Part shown: one piece after another, positions 33,668-45,421 of the stretch
Layout: the number at the start of each line of letters is the position of its first letter
How positions within the stretch are numbered: the stretch's first letter is position 1
Assembly: GCA_023091665.1 (NCBI GenBank)
Contig: JALJCQ010000014.1
Location: 1,426,001 to 1,490,000, forward strand
Reading direction: 5' to 3'
Origin: Pythium myriotylum
Lineage: Eukaryota > Oomycota > Peronosporomycetes > Pythiales > Pythiaceae
Length of the DNA: 64,000 nucleotides
The notes under the pieces: generated by a model
Databases searched by the model: none
Seen by the model: the letters and a program-made list of their open reading frames with translations, nothing else
Told to the model about the DNA's origin: nothing
Translations under genes and position numbers: made by a program

Positions 33668-34873
33668 GTCGAAACCAGACTCCTACGCTCACTCAACAAA
33701 CCCCGCTTTGACAATACACTTGGACAACTTTCACATTACACCAACAACAACACAATACACACATCATCGCCTCCACGCGAACAACTAACCAACAAACCGC
33801 CACAACCAGATACACACACGCCACCACACGCCGCACCGGCGCACACGGATCCCAACAACCCAACACAACGCTCCCCACACTACACCCCCACCGCATGCCA
33901 TTGCTTTACCCTCTACGCACACATTACCCAGACCCCAGACCCCAGACCCCAGATCCATCTGACCATCCATCCCTACGTGGTGATACACAGCTCCTTCCGA
34001 ATGCGTGTGACCCCGCACTGCTGTCAAACACCCGACCCAAATGCCATCCATCCATCCGACGCCGTCCACGACTCGATTGGCCTATACGTCTGCCTACCGA
34101 TCATGCTTGTCAGCCCGTTATCTCGTCGTACTATCATTCTCTCACGCATGATGAGTGCTATCCTCACATCAACGAAACCAAAAGCCAAACTGAACTCGGA
34201 ACCGCGACCGCGACCGCGACCGAAACCGAAACCGATACCGAAACCGCGACCGAAACCGAAACGAGCATCCCGCTTGCCTTCCGGTTGATGCCACCCCACA
34301 CAGGTGGGCTGATCCGTCCTTCATCCTTCGCCTCGTGTCGTCTGTGCGAGCTGAGCGAAGGTGTCTATTGTCCACACAGGATCTCGACTCAACTGCGCGT
34401 ATGTGTTGGCACGACAGACTCGAACGACTACACCAACCTGAACGTGGTCGATGGACTCGTAGTTGGGACCCACCCACTCACCCACCCACGCTGGGTCCGC
34501 GGTGAGGGGCTAGAACCAACGAGTGCGAGTGGATTGAAGCCACATGCGTGGGAACAAGTGCGGGGGTTGGTGCCGACTCCTGGTTCACCTTGTCAGCTGA
34601 ACGCACACGCTGGTTAGATGGTGACATGCTCATCAAATGGAGCCAACATGCGGGCAGCGGTGGAGTGTGGAAAGAAAGACAAGCAAGCACGACGAAGAGC
34701 GAGCATTGTCGAGGATAGGATGAGGGTGACGGGAAGGAGGTGATAGATAATGTGCTGGTGTGTGTGTTTGTGTTTGATTGTGTGGTGATTAGTTGTGTTG
34801 TTTTATTGTTTTGGTTGTTGTAGTATGCGGTGTGTTTGTGTATGTGAGTGGAGTCGGGCGTGGATCAAAAAGA

Positions 34874-34945
34874 AGCGCGAGACCGGGTTCGAACCAGTGA
34901 CCCTTCGAGCTGCAATCGAAAGCTCTACCACTGAGCTACCCGCGC
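34874..34945 (-). tRNA. tRNA-Cys(GCA), copy 16
   Basis: Same mature sequence. GTGATTAG and CTCATC form. Confidence 0.95.
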
Positions 34946-36151
34946 GTCGAAACCAGACTCCTACGCTCACTCAACAAACCCCGCTTTGACAATACACTTG
35001 GACAACTTTCACATTACACCAACAACAACACAATACACACATCATCGCCTCCACGCGAACAACTAACCAACAAACCGCCACAACCAGATACACACACGCC
35101 ACCACACGCCGCACCGGCGCACACGGATCCCAACAACCCAACACAACGCTCCCCACACTACACCCCCACCGCATGCCATTGCTTTACCCTCTACGCACAC
35201 ATTACCCAGACCCCAGACCCCAGACCCCAGATCCATCTGACCATCCATCCCTACGTGGTGATACACAGCTCCTTCCGAATGCGTGTGACCCCGCACTGCT
35301 GTCAAACACCCGACCCAAATGCCATCCATCCATCCGACGCCGTCCACGACTCGATTGGCCTATACGTCTGCCTACCGATCATGCTTGTCAGCCCGTTATC
35401 TCGTCGTACTATCATTCTCTCACGCATGATGAGTGCTATCCTCACATCAACGAAACCAAAAGCCAAACTGAACTCGGAACCGCGACCGCGACCGCGACCG
35501 AAACCGAAACCGATACCGAAACCGCGACCGAAACCGAAACGAGCATCCCGCTTGCCTTCCGGTTGATGCCACCCCACACAGGTGGGCTGATCCGTCCTTC
35601 ATCCTTCGCCTCGTGTCGTCTGTGCGAGCTGAGCGAAGGTGTCTATTGTCCACACAGGATCTCGACTCAACTGCGCGTATGTGTTGGCACGACAGACTCG
35701 AACGACTACACCAACCTGAACGTGGTCGATGGACTCGTAGTTGGGACCCACCCACTCACCCACCCACGCTGGGTCCGCGGTGAGGGGCTAGAACCAACGA
35801 GTGCGAGTGGATTGAAGCCACATGCGTGGGAACAAGTGCGGGGGTTGGTGCCGACTCCTGGTTCACCTTGTCAGCTGAACGCACACGCTGGTTAGATGGT
35901 GACATGCTCATCAAATGGAGCCAACATGCGGGCAGCGGTGGAGTGTGGAAAGAAAGACAAGCAAGCACGACGAAGAGCGAGCATTGTCGAGGATAGGATG
36001 AGGGTGACGGGAAGGAGGTGATAGATAATGTGCTGGTGTGTGTGTTTGTGTTTGATTGTGTGGTGATTAGTTGTGTTGTTTTATTGTTTTGGTTGTTGTA
36101 GTATGCGGTGTGTTTGTGTATGTGAGTGGAGTCGGGCGTGGATCAAAAAGA

Positions 36152-36223
36152 AGCGCGAGACCGGGTTCGAACCAGTGACCCTTCGAGCTGCAATCGAAAG
36201 CTCTACCACTGAGCTACCCGCGC
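36152..36223 (-). tRNA. tRNA-Cys(GCA), copy 17
   Basis: Same mature sequence. Same unit form as copy 16. Confidence 0.95.
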
Positions 36224-37429
36224 GTCGAAACCAGACTCCTACGCTCACTCAACAAACCCCGCTTTGACAATACACTTGGACAACTTTCACATTACACCAA
36301 CAACAACACAATACACACATCATCGCCTCCACGCGAACAACTAACCAACAAACCGCCACAACCAGATACACACACGCCACCACACGCCGCACCGGCGCAC
36401 ACGGATCCCAACAACCCAACACAACGCTCCCCACACTACACCCCCACCGCATGCCATTGCTTTACCCTCTACGCACACATTACCCAGACCCCAGACCCCA
36501 GACCCCAGATCCATCTGACCATCCATCCCTACGTGGTGATACACAGCTCCTTCCGAATGCGTGTGACCCCGCACTGCTGTCAAACACCCGACCCAAATGC
36601 CATCCATCCATCCGACGCCGTCCACGACTCGATTGGCCTATACGTCTGCCTACCGATCATGCTTGTCAGCCCGTTATCTCGTCGTACTATCATTCTCTCA
36701 CGCATGATGAGTGCTATCCTCACATCAACGAAACCAAAAGCCAAACTGAACTCGGAACCGCGACCGCGACCGCGACCGAAACCGAAACCGATACCGAAAC
36801 CGCGACCGAAACCGAAACGAGCATCCCGCTTGCCTTCCGGTTGATGCCACCCCACACAGGTGGGCTGATCCGTCCTTCATCCTTCGCCTCGTGTCGTCTG
36901 TGCGAGCTGAGCGAAGGTGTCTATTGTCCACACAGGATCTCGACTCAACTGCGCGTATGTGTTGGCACGACAGACTCGAACGACTACACCAACCTGAACG
37001 TGGTCGATGGACTCGTAGTTGGGACCCACCCACTCACCCACCCACGCTGGGTCCGCGGTGAGGGGCTAGAACCAACGAGTGCGAGTGGATTGAAGCCGCA
37101 TGCGTGGGAACAAGTGCGGGGGTTGGTGCCGACTCCTGGTTCACCTTGTCAGCTGAACGCACACGCTGGTTAGATGGTGACATGCTCGTCAAATGGAGCC
37201 AACATGCGGGCAGCGGTGGAGTGTGGAAAGAAAGACAAGCAAGCACGACGAAGAGCGAGCATTGTCGAGGATAGGATGAGGGTGACGGGAAGGAGGTGAT
37301 AGATAATGTGCTGGTGTGTGTGTTTGTGTTTGATTGTGTGGTGGTTAGTTGTGTTGTTTTATTGTTTTGGTTGTTGTAGTATGCGGTGTGTTTGTGTATG
37401 TGAGTGGAGTCGGGCGTGGATCAAAAAGA

Positions 37430-37501
37430 AGCGCGAGACCGGGTTCGAACCAGTGACCCTTCGAGCTGCAATCGAAAGCTCTACCACTGAGCTACCCGCG
37501 C
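37430..37501 (-). tRNA. tRNA-Cys(GCA), copy 18
   Basis: Same mature sequence. GTGGTTAG form. Confidence 0.95.
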
Positions 37502-38707
37502 GTCGAAACCAGACTCCTACGCTCACTCAACAAACCCCGCTTTGACAATACACTTGGACAACTTTCACATTACACCAACAACAACACAATACACACATCA
37601 TCGCCTCCACGCGAACAACTAACCAACAAACCGCCACAACCAGATACACACACGCCACCACACGCCGCACCGGCGCACACGGATCCCAACAACCCAACAC
37701 AACGCTCCCCACACTACACCCCCACCGCATGCCATTGCTTTACCCTCTACGCACACATTACCCAGACCCCAGACCCCAGACCCCAGATCCATCTGACCAT
37801 CCATCCCTACGTGGTGATACACAGCTCCTTCCGAATGCGTGTGACCCCGCACTGCTGTCAAACACCCGACCCAAATGCCATCCATCCATCCGACGCCGTC
37901 CACGACTCGATTGGCCTATACGTCTGCCTACCGATCATGCTTGTCAGCCCGTTATCTCGTCGTACTATCATTCTCTCACGCATGATGAGTGCTATCCTCA
38001 CATCAACGAAACCAAAAGCCAAACTGAACTCGGAACCGCGACCGCGACCGCGACCGAAACCGAAACCGATACCGAAACCGCGACCGAAACCGAAACGAGC
38101 ATCCCGCTTGCCTTCCGGTTGATGCCACCCCACACAGGTGGGCTGATCCGTCCTTCATCCTTCGCCTCGTGTCGTCTGTGCGAGCTGAGCGAAGGTGTCT
38201 ATTGTCCACACAGGATCTCGACTCAACTGCGCGTATGTGTTGGCACGACAGACTCGAACGACTACACCAACCTGAACGTGGTCGATGGACTCGTAGTTGG
38301 GACCCACCCACTCACCCACCCACGCTGGGTCCGCGGTGAGGGGCTAGAACCAACGAGTGCGAGTGGATTGAAGCCGCATGCGTGGGAACAAGTGCGGGGG
38401 TTGGTGCCGACTCCTGGTTCACCTTGTCAGCTGAACGCACACGCTGGTTAGATGGTGACATGCTCGTCAAATGGAGCCAACATGCGGGCAGCGGTGGAGT
38501 GTGGAAAGAAAGACAAGCAAGCACGACGAAGAGCGAGCATTGTCGAGGATAGGATGAGGGTGACGGGAAGGAGGTGATAGATAATGTGCTGGTGTGTGTG
38601 TTTGTGTTTGATTGTGTGGTGATTAGTTGTGTTGTTTTATTGTTTTGGTTGTTGTAGTATGCGGTGTGTTTGTGTATGTGAGTGGAGTCGGGCGTGGATC
38701 AAAAAGA

Positions 38708-38779
38708 AGCGCGAGACCGGGTTCGAACCAGTGACCCTTCGAGCTGCAATCGAAAGCTCTACCACTGAGCTACCCGCGC
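38708..38779 (-). tRNA. tRNA-Cys(GCA), copy 19
   Basis: Same mature sequence. Recombinant-looking unit with GTGATTAG but CTCGTC. Confidence 0.95.
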
Positions 38780-39985
38780 GTCGAAACCAGACTCCTACGC
38801 TCACTCAACAAACCCCGCTTTGACAATACACTTGGACAACTTTCACATTACACCAACAACAACACAATACACACATCATCGCCTCCACGCGAACAACTAA
38901 CCAACAAACCGCCACAACCAGATACACACACGCCACCACACGCCGCACCGGCGCACACGGATCCCAACAACCCAACACAACGCTCCCCACACTACACCCC
39001 CACCGCATGCCATTGCTTTACCCTCTACGCACACATTACCCAGACCCCAGACCCCAGACCCCAGATCCATCTGACCATCCATCCCTACGTGGTGATACAC
39101 AGCTCCTTCCGAATGCGTGTGACCCCGCACTGCTGTCAAACACCCGACCCAAATGCCATCCATCCATCCGACGCCGTCCACGACTCGATTGGCCTATACG
39201 TCTGCCTACCGATCATGCTTGTCAGCCCGTTATCTCGTCGTACTATCATTCTCTCACGCATGATGAGTGCTATCCTCACATCAACGAAACCAAAAGCCAA
39301 ACTGAACTCGGAACCGCGACCGCGACCGCGACCGAAACCGAAACCGATACCGAAACCGCGACCGAAACCGAAACGAGCATCCCGCTTGCCTTCCGGTTGA
39401 TGCCACCCCACACAGGTGGGCTGATCCGTCCTTCATCCTTCGCCTCGTGTCGTCTGTGCGAGCTGAGCGAAGGTGTCTATTGTCCACACAGGATCTCGAC
39501 TCAACTGCGCGTATGTGTTGGCACGACAGACTCGAACGACTACACCAACCTGAACGTGGTCGATGGACTCGTAGTTGGGACCCACCCACTCACCCACCCA
39601 CGCTGGGTCCGCGGTGAGGGGCTAGAACCAACGAGTGCGAGTGGATTGAAGCCACATGCGTGGGAACAAGTGCGGGGGTTGGTGCCGACTCCTGGTTCAC
39701 CTTGTCAGCTGAACGCACACGCTGGTTAGATGGTGACATGCTCATCAAATGGAGCCAACATGCGGGCAGCGGTGGAGTGTGGAAAGAAAGACAAGCAAGC
39801 ACGACGAAGAGCGAGCATTGTCGAGGATAGGATGAGGGTGACGGGAAGGAGGTGATAGATAATGTGCTGGTGTGTGTGTTTGTGTTTGATTGTGTGGTGA
39901 TTAGTTGTGTTGTTTTATTGTTTTGGTTGTTGTAGTATGCGGTGTGTTTGTGTATGTGAGTGGAGTCGGGCGTGGATCAAAAAGA

Positions 39986-40057
39986 AGCGCGAGACCGGGT
40001 TCGAACCAGTGACCCTTCGAGCTGCAATCGAAAGCTCTACCACTGAGCTACCCGCGC
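39986..40057 (-). tRNA. tRNA-Cys(GCA), copy 20
   Basis: Same mature sequence. GTGATTAG and CTCATC form. Confidence 0.95.
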
Positions 40058-41257
40058 GTCGAAACCAGACTCCTACGCTCACTCAACAAACCCCGCTTTG
40101 ACAATACACTTGGACAACTTTCACATTACACCAACAACAACACAATACACACATCATCGCCTCCACGCGAACAACTAACCAACAAACCGCCACAACCAGA
40201 TACACACACGCCACCACACGCCGCACCGGCGCACACGGATCCCAACAACCCAACACAACGCTCCCCACACTACACCCCCACCGCATGCCATTGCTTTACC
40301 CTCTACGCACACATTACCCAGACCCCAGACCCCAGACCCCAGATCCATCTGACCATCCATCCCTACGTGGTGATACACAGCTCCTTCCGAATGCGTGTGA
40401 CCCCGCACTGCTGTCAAACACCCGACCCAAATGCCATCCATCCATCCGACGCCGTCCACGACTCGATTGGCCTATACGTCTGCCTACCGATCATGCTTGT
40501 CAGCCCGTTATCTCGTCGTACTATCATTCTCTCACGCATGATGAGTGCTATCCTCACATCAACGAAACCAAAAGCCAAACTGAACTCGGAACCGCGACCG
40601 CGACCGCGACCGAAACCGATACCGAAACCGCGACCGAAACCGAAACGAGCATCCCGCTTGCCTTCCGGTTGATGCCACCCCACACAGGTGGGCTGATCCG
40701 TCCTTCATCCTTCGCCTCGTGTCGTCTGTGCGAGCTGAGCGAAGGTGTCTATTGTCCACACAGGATCTCGACTCAACTGCGCGTATGTGTTGGCACGACA
40801 GACTCGAACGACTACACCAACCTGAACGTGGTCGATGGACTCGTAGTTGGGACCCACCCACTCACCCACCCACGCTGGGTCCGCGGTGAGGGGCTAGAAC
40901 CAACGAGTGCGAGTGGATTGAAGCCGCATGCGTGGGAACAAGTGCGGGGGTTGGTGCCGACTCCTGGTTCACCTTGTCAGCTGAACGCACACGCTGGTTA
41001 GATGGTGACATGCTCATCAAATGGAGCCAACATGCGGGCAGCGGTGGAGTGTGGAAAGAAAGACAAGCAAGCACGACGAAGAGCGAGCATTGTCGAGGAT
41101 AGGATGAGGGTGACGGGAAGGAGGTGATAGATAATGTGCTGGTGTGTGTGTTTGTGTTTGATTGTGTGGTGGTTAGTTGTGTTGTTTTATTGTTTTGGTT
41201 GTTGTAGTATGCGGTGTGTTTGTGTATGTGAGTGGAGTCGGGCGTGGATCAAAAAGA

Positions 41258-41329
41258 AGCGCGAGACCGGGTTCGAACCAGTGACCCTTCGAGCTGCAAT
41301 CGAAAGCTCTACCACTGAGCTACCCGCGC
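41258..41329 (-). tRNA. tRNA-Cys(GCA), copy 21
   Basis: Same mature sequence. Spacing is 1,272 bp through loss of one hexamer near 40610. Confidence 0.95.
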
Positions 41330-42535
41330 GTCGAAACCAGACTCCTACGCTCACTCAACAAACCCCGCTTTGACAATACACTTGGACAACTTTCACATTA
41401 CACCAACAACAACACAATACACACATCATCGCCTCCACGCGAACAACTAACCAACAAACCGCCACAACCAGATACACACACGCCACCACACGCCGCACCG
41501 GCGCACACGGATCCCAACAACCCAACACAACGCTCCCCACACTACACCCCCACCGCATGCCATTGCTTTACCCTCTACGCACACATTACCCAGACCCCAG
41601 ACCCCAGACCCCAGATCCATCTGACCATCCATCCCTACGTGGTGATACACAGCTCCTTCCGAATGCGTGTGACCCCGCACTGCTGTCAAACACCCGACCC
41701 AAATGCCATCCATCCATCCGACGCCGTCCACGACTCGATTGGCCTATACGTCTGCCTACCGATCATGCTTGTCAGCCCGTTATCTCGTCGTACTATCATT
41801 CTCTCACGCATGATGAGTGCTATCCTCACATCAACGAAACCAAAAGCCAAACTGAACTCGGAACCGCGACCGCGACCGCGACCGAAACCGAAACCGATAC
41901 CGAAACCGCGACCGAAACCGAAACGAGCATCCCGCTTGCCTTCCGGTTGATGCCACCCCACACAGGTGGGCTGATCCGTCCTTCATCCTTCGCCTCGTGT
42001 CGTCTGTGCGAGCTGAGCGAAGGTGTCTATTGTCCACACAGGATCTCGACTCAACTGCGCGTATGTGTTGGCACGACAGACTCGAACGACTACACCAACC
42101 TGAACGTGGTCGATGGACTCGTAGTTGGGACCCACCCACTCACCCACCCACGCTGGGTCCGCGGTGAGGGGCTAGAACCAACGAGTGCGAGTGGATTGAA
42201 GCCACATGCGTGGGAACAAGTGCGGGGGTTGGTGCCGACTCCTGGTTCACCTTGTCAGCTGAACGCACACGCTGGTTAGATGGTGACATGCTCATCAAAT
42301 GGAGCCAACATGCGGGCAGCGGTGGAGTGTGGAAAGAAAGACAAGCAAGCACGACGAAGAGCGAGCATTGTCGAGGATAGGATGAGGGTGACGGGAAGGA
42401 GGTGATAGATAATGTGCTGGTGTGTGTGTTTGTGTTTGATTGTGTGGTGATTAGTTGTGTTGTTTTATTGTTTTGGTTGTTGTAGTATGCGGTGTGTTTG
42501 TGTATGTGAGTGGAGTCGGGCGTGGATCAAAAAGA

Positions 42536-42607
42536 AGCGCGAGACCGGGTTCGAACCAGTGACCCTTCGAGCTGCAATCGAAAGCTCTACCACTGAGCTA
42601 CCCGCGC
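42536..42607 (-). tRNA. tRNA-Cys(GCA), copy 22, at the LINE insertion
   Basis: Complete gene whose 5' flank is now the 5' end of the non-LTR element, starting 2 bp away at 42609. A and B boxes and terminator are untouched, so only the upstream sequence changed. Confidence 0.95.
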
Positions 42608-42608
42608 G
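42592..42608. repeat. Left target-site duplication of the LINE
   Basis: The sequence actgagctacccgcgcg, covering tRNA nt 16-1 plus one upstream base, recurs at 49951-49967. Together the two copies bracket the element exactly. Confidence 0.93.
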
Positions 42609-42703
42609 GCACTTCTCGTTTTGCCTCGTCGAGCACAAGTCGATCCAAGCAAACAGCCGAAGTAACCAGCCAACCAGCCTCCCAGCCTTCCCGTCGAACG
42701 AAG

Positions 42704-45421
42704 ATGAAGCCAGCGAACCAGATCGACTCGGCTCGCCCATCCCCCTCCGACCTCGACTTTGTGGGTGAGAACCCTCCCGCGCAGCTGCTCCGTCCCGTCT
42801 CTGCACAAGATTCGGGAAGTCTCACGCATTGTGAGCCACCATCTGGTCTGGATGGTGCCAGTAACACTGCCGACGACTCTGCGACGCCTGCGCCCGTATC
42901 TCACGTGACTTCGAAGTCAGTGAATGCGCAAGCCCCAGTCAGCTCCGGCACGACCACCACCTCCGCGGTCGACGACGCCGACGCTCCTTCAACCGCCGAC
43001 GGACCCGCCTCTACCGCCCGCATCGTGGATGTCGGTGCCGGTATGACGGTGCTCGTGACAGGCTCCGCTCCGGTGGCGTCTGGAGTCGAGATCTCCGTTG
43101 CGCTTTCCAGTTCGACCGACTCGCCCGCGAACACTGGGACTACTGCTGTCTCCGGTGGCGACGATGACGACGACGACTTGATGATGGCGGCGACCTCGCT
43201 CCAGCTCAGTCTCGCCTCAAGCCCCGACGAATCAACTGTTGAAGACTCGACTACGACTGATTCGACCCCGGATCCGATTCCGGATGCTCAGCAACCGCCT
43301 GCCAGTGCGGCAGGTGCGACGCCTTCGCTTGGTGCTCTTCTACGCCGTCCAACCGAGATTCGCCGTGACAGAACTCCCGTCTCGGCGACCAGTCGTGTGG
43401 TGCTGCCTCGACCGTGTGCTGCGGATATCGAAGCGATTGACGCGCTGTACGAGAACGGTGGCGACTGGGCCTCGCTCTTCACGTCAGTTGAACAAGCGCG
43501 CCCGTACGAGCTCCCGCGCGCTCGTTACGTCATGACCATCGACACTGGTCGCGCGTTCGAGCGTACCGGCATCAACAAGATCATGGCGTCTTTTCTCAAG
43601 GACAACGGGAGCCCCGTGGTCACCGAGCAGATCAAGCTTCAAGAACTCGGCCAGATCTCCAAGGGTCGTGGCGGAGAAATCCGCGTCAAGGTCAAGTCAC
43701 GTGCTGCGTGCGAACGCCTCGCGCGTCAGGAAGTCAAGATCCTCGGTGGCAAGTACATGTTCCAAGACTTCGACGTCCTCGCCGATCGCTTCTACATCGA
43801 CATCTCGAGCGTCGACAGCAACTTCGACAACGAAGGTCTTCTGCGCGCGTTCTTCGACATCGGCAGCGAGCCGATTTACGACACGTTCCGCGACGTCAAC
43901 CTCGCGTCCGGAATGACGACAGCAACGTGGCGCGTCTACTTTCGAAGTGCGACGTGCCCACGAGCGCTGTGTGTGCAAGGCTTCACGTGCGACCAAGTCA
44001 TCTTCGGCAACCGCATGTACCCAGCTTTGGCGCGCGACGCCGCGTTCCCGTCCCAGCGACGTGGTTTCGGTCAGGTGTCGCCACACGCTTTGGACTTGGA
44101 CAAGATCAACCAGCCTACTCCGCCAGCACCAGTGCAACCGTCCGAGCCGGCTGCTCCGACTTCGTACGCAGACGCGGTGAAGAACGGTGTCTCGCAAGCG
44201 GAGTCCAAGTCGCAAGACTCTGCAAGCGTCATCTCGGTCGGTACGCACGCGGGATCGCTGTTGACGCCTCCGGGTAGTCCGCAGCCTGGAGCCAAGTCTC
44301 TGCCGCCGCCGCCACCGCCGCTCGGTCTGTCCGCGTCCAACGCAGATCGTCCGGAAAACGGAACCAAATCGACCAAGTCCAAGGGCAAGCGCTCGCGTTA
44401 CGCCGACGACTTTGCCGACATGTTACAGAAGGCGCGACCGAAGCCCGTGCAAGGCATCGCGACAAGCAACTACTTCGAAGTGTTGAACTCCATCGAGTTC
44501 GAACTCGACTGCTGCAATGCGGCGCTCAACGAGTCGAGCCTGCCGCGGTTCCAGGTCGTGCCTCGCAAGGTCAAGGGTCCCGACACGATCAAGACCAGCA
44601 AGGAGTCGAGTCACTTCTTGACCAAGCACCACACTCTGGTCATGAAGACGAAGGAACCGACGTCAATCCAAGAGATCCTCGCCGAACTCGAGACGACCGA
44701 GCCCACCGCCGACCTCCAGCTCCAGTCGAACCATATCGCTGCAGCGGACGTTCGTGCGGAATCACTTCGGAAGACTCTCCGCAACACGGCCAACCCGGAC
44801 ACGATCGGCCATCTTGCCGGTGGGAAGTCTCCGCTCGCGTTCAACTCTGTGCTGCTCGGCGAGATGAGTGACCTCAGCGGCAACGTCAAGGAACTCGCAC
44901 AGCTCCACATGATCAATCGTGTGTTGAGCGCGACTGATCCAAACTCGTGTACGACCTTCGCGCACAAGTGGGCTGCGCACTACGGTGAGAAGCTGCCGAA
45001 GGATCGCAATGACATCTTCAAGATGACGGGACGGTGGTATCGTGATGAGCGGATGTCGGCGCTCTTGCGAGCCACGTGCGCGCTCTCGTTGTTCGAGTTG
45101 ATGCTCATGTGCACGGCGCCGCAGATCTTCCAGAGCGACATGTGGATCCAGCGCCTTACCGGAGCTCCAGTCGGGTGGATTCCAGCACTCAACGGTCGTT
45201 TGCTCCACCCCAACGTGTTGTTGGCACTGCTGCGCTCCGACTTGGGCGCACAGATCTTTGCCGTGTGGGAGAAGATCCAGTGGCAAGGCGAGCTTCTCGA
45301 CGACCTCGAATATCTTCGCACGTGCGGCTTGTACTTCTCCGACGACGAAGCGGTTCTCCAGCTTACGGCTGTCAACGGCGTCGCAACACTAGGTGCCGGA
45401 CCGCTCTGCCTCGACTGCTAA
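42704..45421 (+). CDS. Non-LTR retrotransposon ORF1 protein
   Basis: This 905-residue protein starts at the first ATG after the 95-bp leader. Such ORF1 proteins bind element RNA and form the particle used for retrotransposition. The first ~230 residues are Ser/Thr/Ala/Pro-rich and probably disordered, with an acidic run. A folded part spans about 235-460. Within it, residues about 361-445 (RFYIDISSVDSN, TWRVYFRS) have the alternating pattern of an RRM-like domain; this is a pattern judgement. No CCHC knuckle is visible. A Pro-rich linker (about 470-560, with PPPPPPLG) precedes a Leu-rich C-terminal half with many charged helices. The last 29 nt overlap ORF2 in another frame. Confidence 0.8.
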   Translation: MKPANQIDSARPSPSDLDFVGENPPAQLLRPVSAQDSGSLTHCEPPSGLDGASNTADDSATPAPVSHVTSKSVNAQAPVSSGTTTTSAVDDADAPSTADGPASTARIVDVGAGMTVLVTGSAPVASGVEISVALSSSTDSPANTGTTAVSGGDDDDDDLMMAATSLQLSLASSPDESTVEDSTTTDSTPDPIPDAQQPPASAAGATPSLGALLRRPTEIRRDRTPVSATSRVVLPRPCAADIEAIDALYENGGDWASLFTSVEQARPYELPRARYVMTIDTGRAFERTGINKIMASFLKDNGSPVVTEQIKLQELGQISKGRGGEIRVKVKSRAACERLARQEVKILGGKYMFQDFDVLADRFYIDISSVDSNFDNEGLLRAFFDIGSEPIYDTFRDVNLASGMTTATWRVYFRSATCPRALCVQGFTCDQVIFGNRMYPALARDAAFPSQRRGFGQVSPHALDLDKINQPTPPAPVQPSEPAAPTSYADAVKNGVSQAESKSQDSASVISVGTHAGSLLTPPGSPQPGAKSLPPPPPPLGLSASNADRPENGTKSTKSKGKRSRYADDFADMLQKARPKPVQGIATSNYFEVLNSIEFELDCCNAALNESSLPRFQVVPRKVKGPDTIKTSKESSHFLTKHHTLVMKTKEPTSIQEILAELETTEPTADLQLQSNHIAAADVRAESLRKTLRNTANPDTIGHLAGGKSPLAFNSVLLGEMSDLSGNVKELAQLHMINRVLSATDPNSCTTFAHKWAAHYGEKLPKDRNDIFKMTGRWYRDERMSALLRATCALSLFELMLMCTAPQIFQSDMWIQRLTGAPVGWIPALNGRLLHPNVLLALLRSDLGAQIFAVWEKIQWQGELLDDLEYLRTCGLYFSDDEAVLQLTAVNGVATLGAGPLCLDC

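Larger units (their letters stand above)
14848..42608. repeat. Tandem array block A: about 22 units of 1.27-1.28 kb, each with tRNA-Cys
   Basis: Nearly identical head-to-tail units start abruptly at 14848, part-way into the unit, and run to the insertion at 42608. Spacing between tRNA genes is 1,271 bp in the left part, 1,277 bp once, and 1,278 bp from about 23.4 kb on, with one 1,272. The differences come from a CCGAAA/CCGCGA hexamer tract and from two or three copies of a 7-bp CAGACCC unit. On the plus strand each unit runs: hexamer tract, mixed-composition segment, G/T-rich segment, tRNA-Cys (minus), A/C-rich segment, CAGACCC repeats. Scattered single-base variants are shared between units two apart, a sign of unequal exchange. 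Confidence 0.97.

Noticed and set aside
14848..42608. CRISPR-like or bacterial repeat array
   Set aside because: Units are 1.27 kb, not 20-40 bp with unique spacers, and the surrounding genes are eukaryotic.
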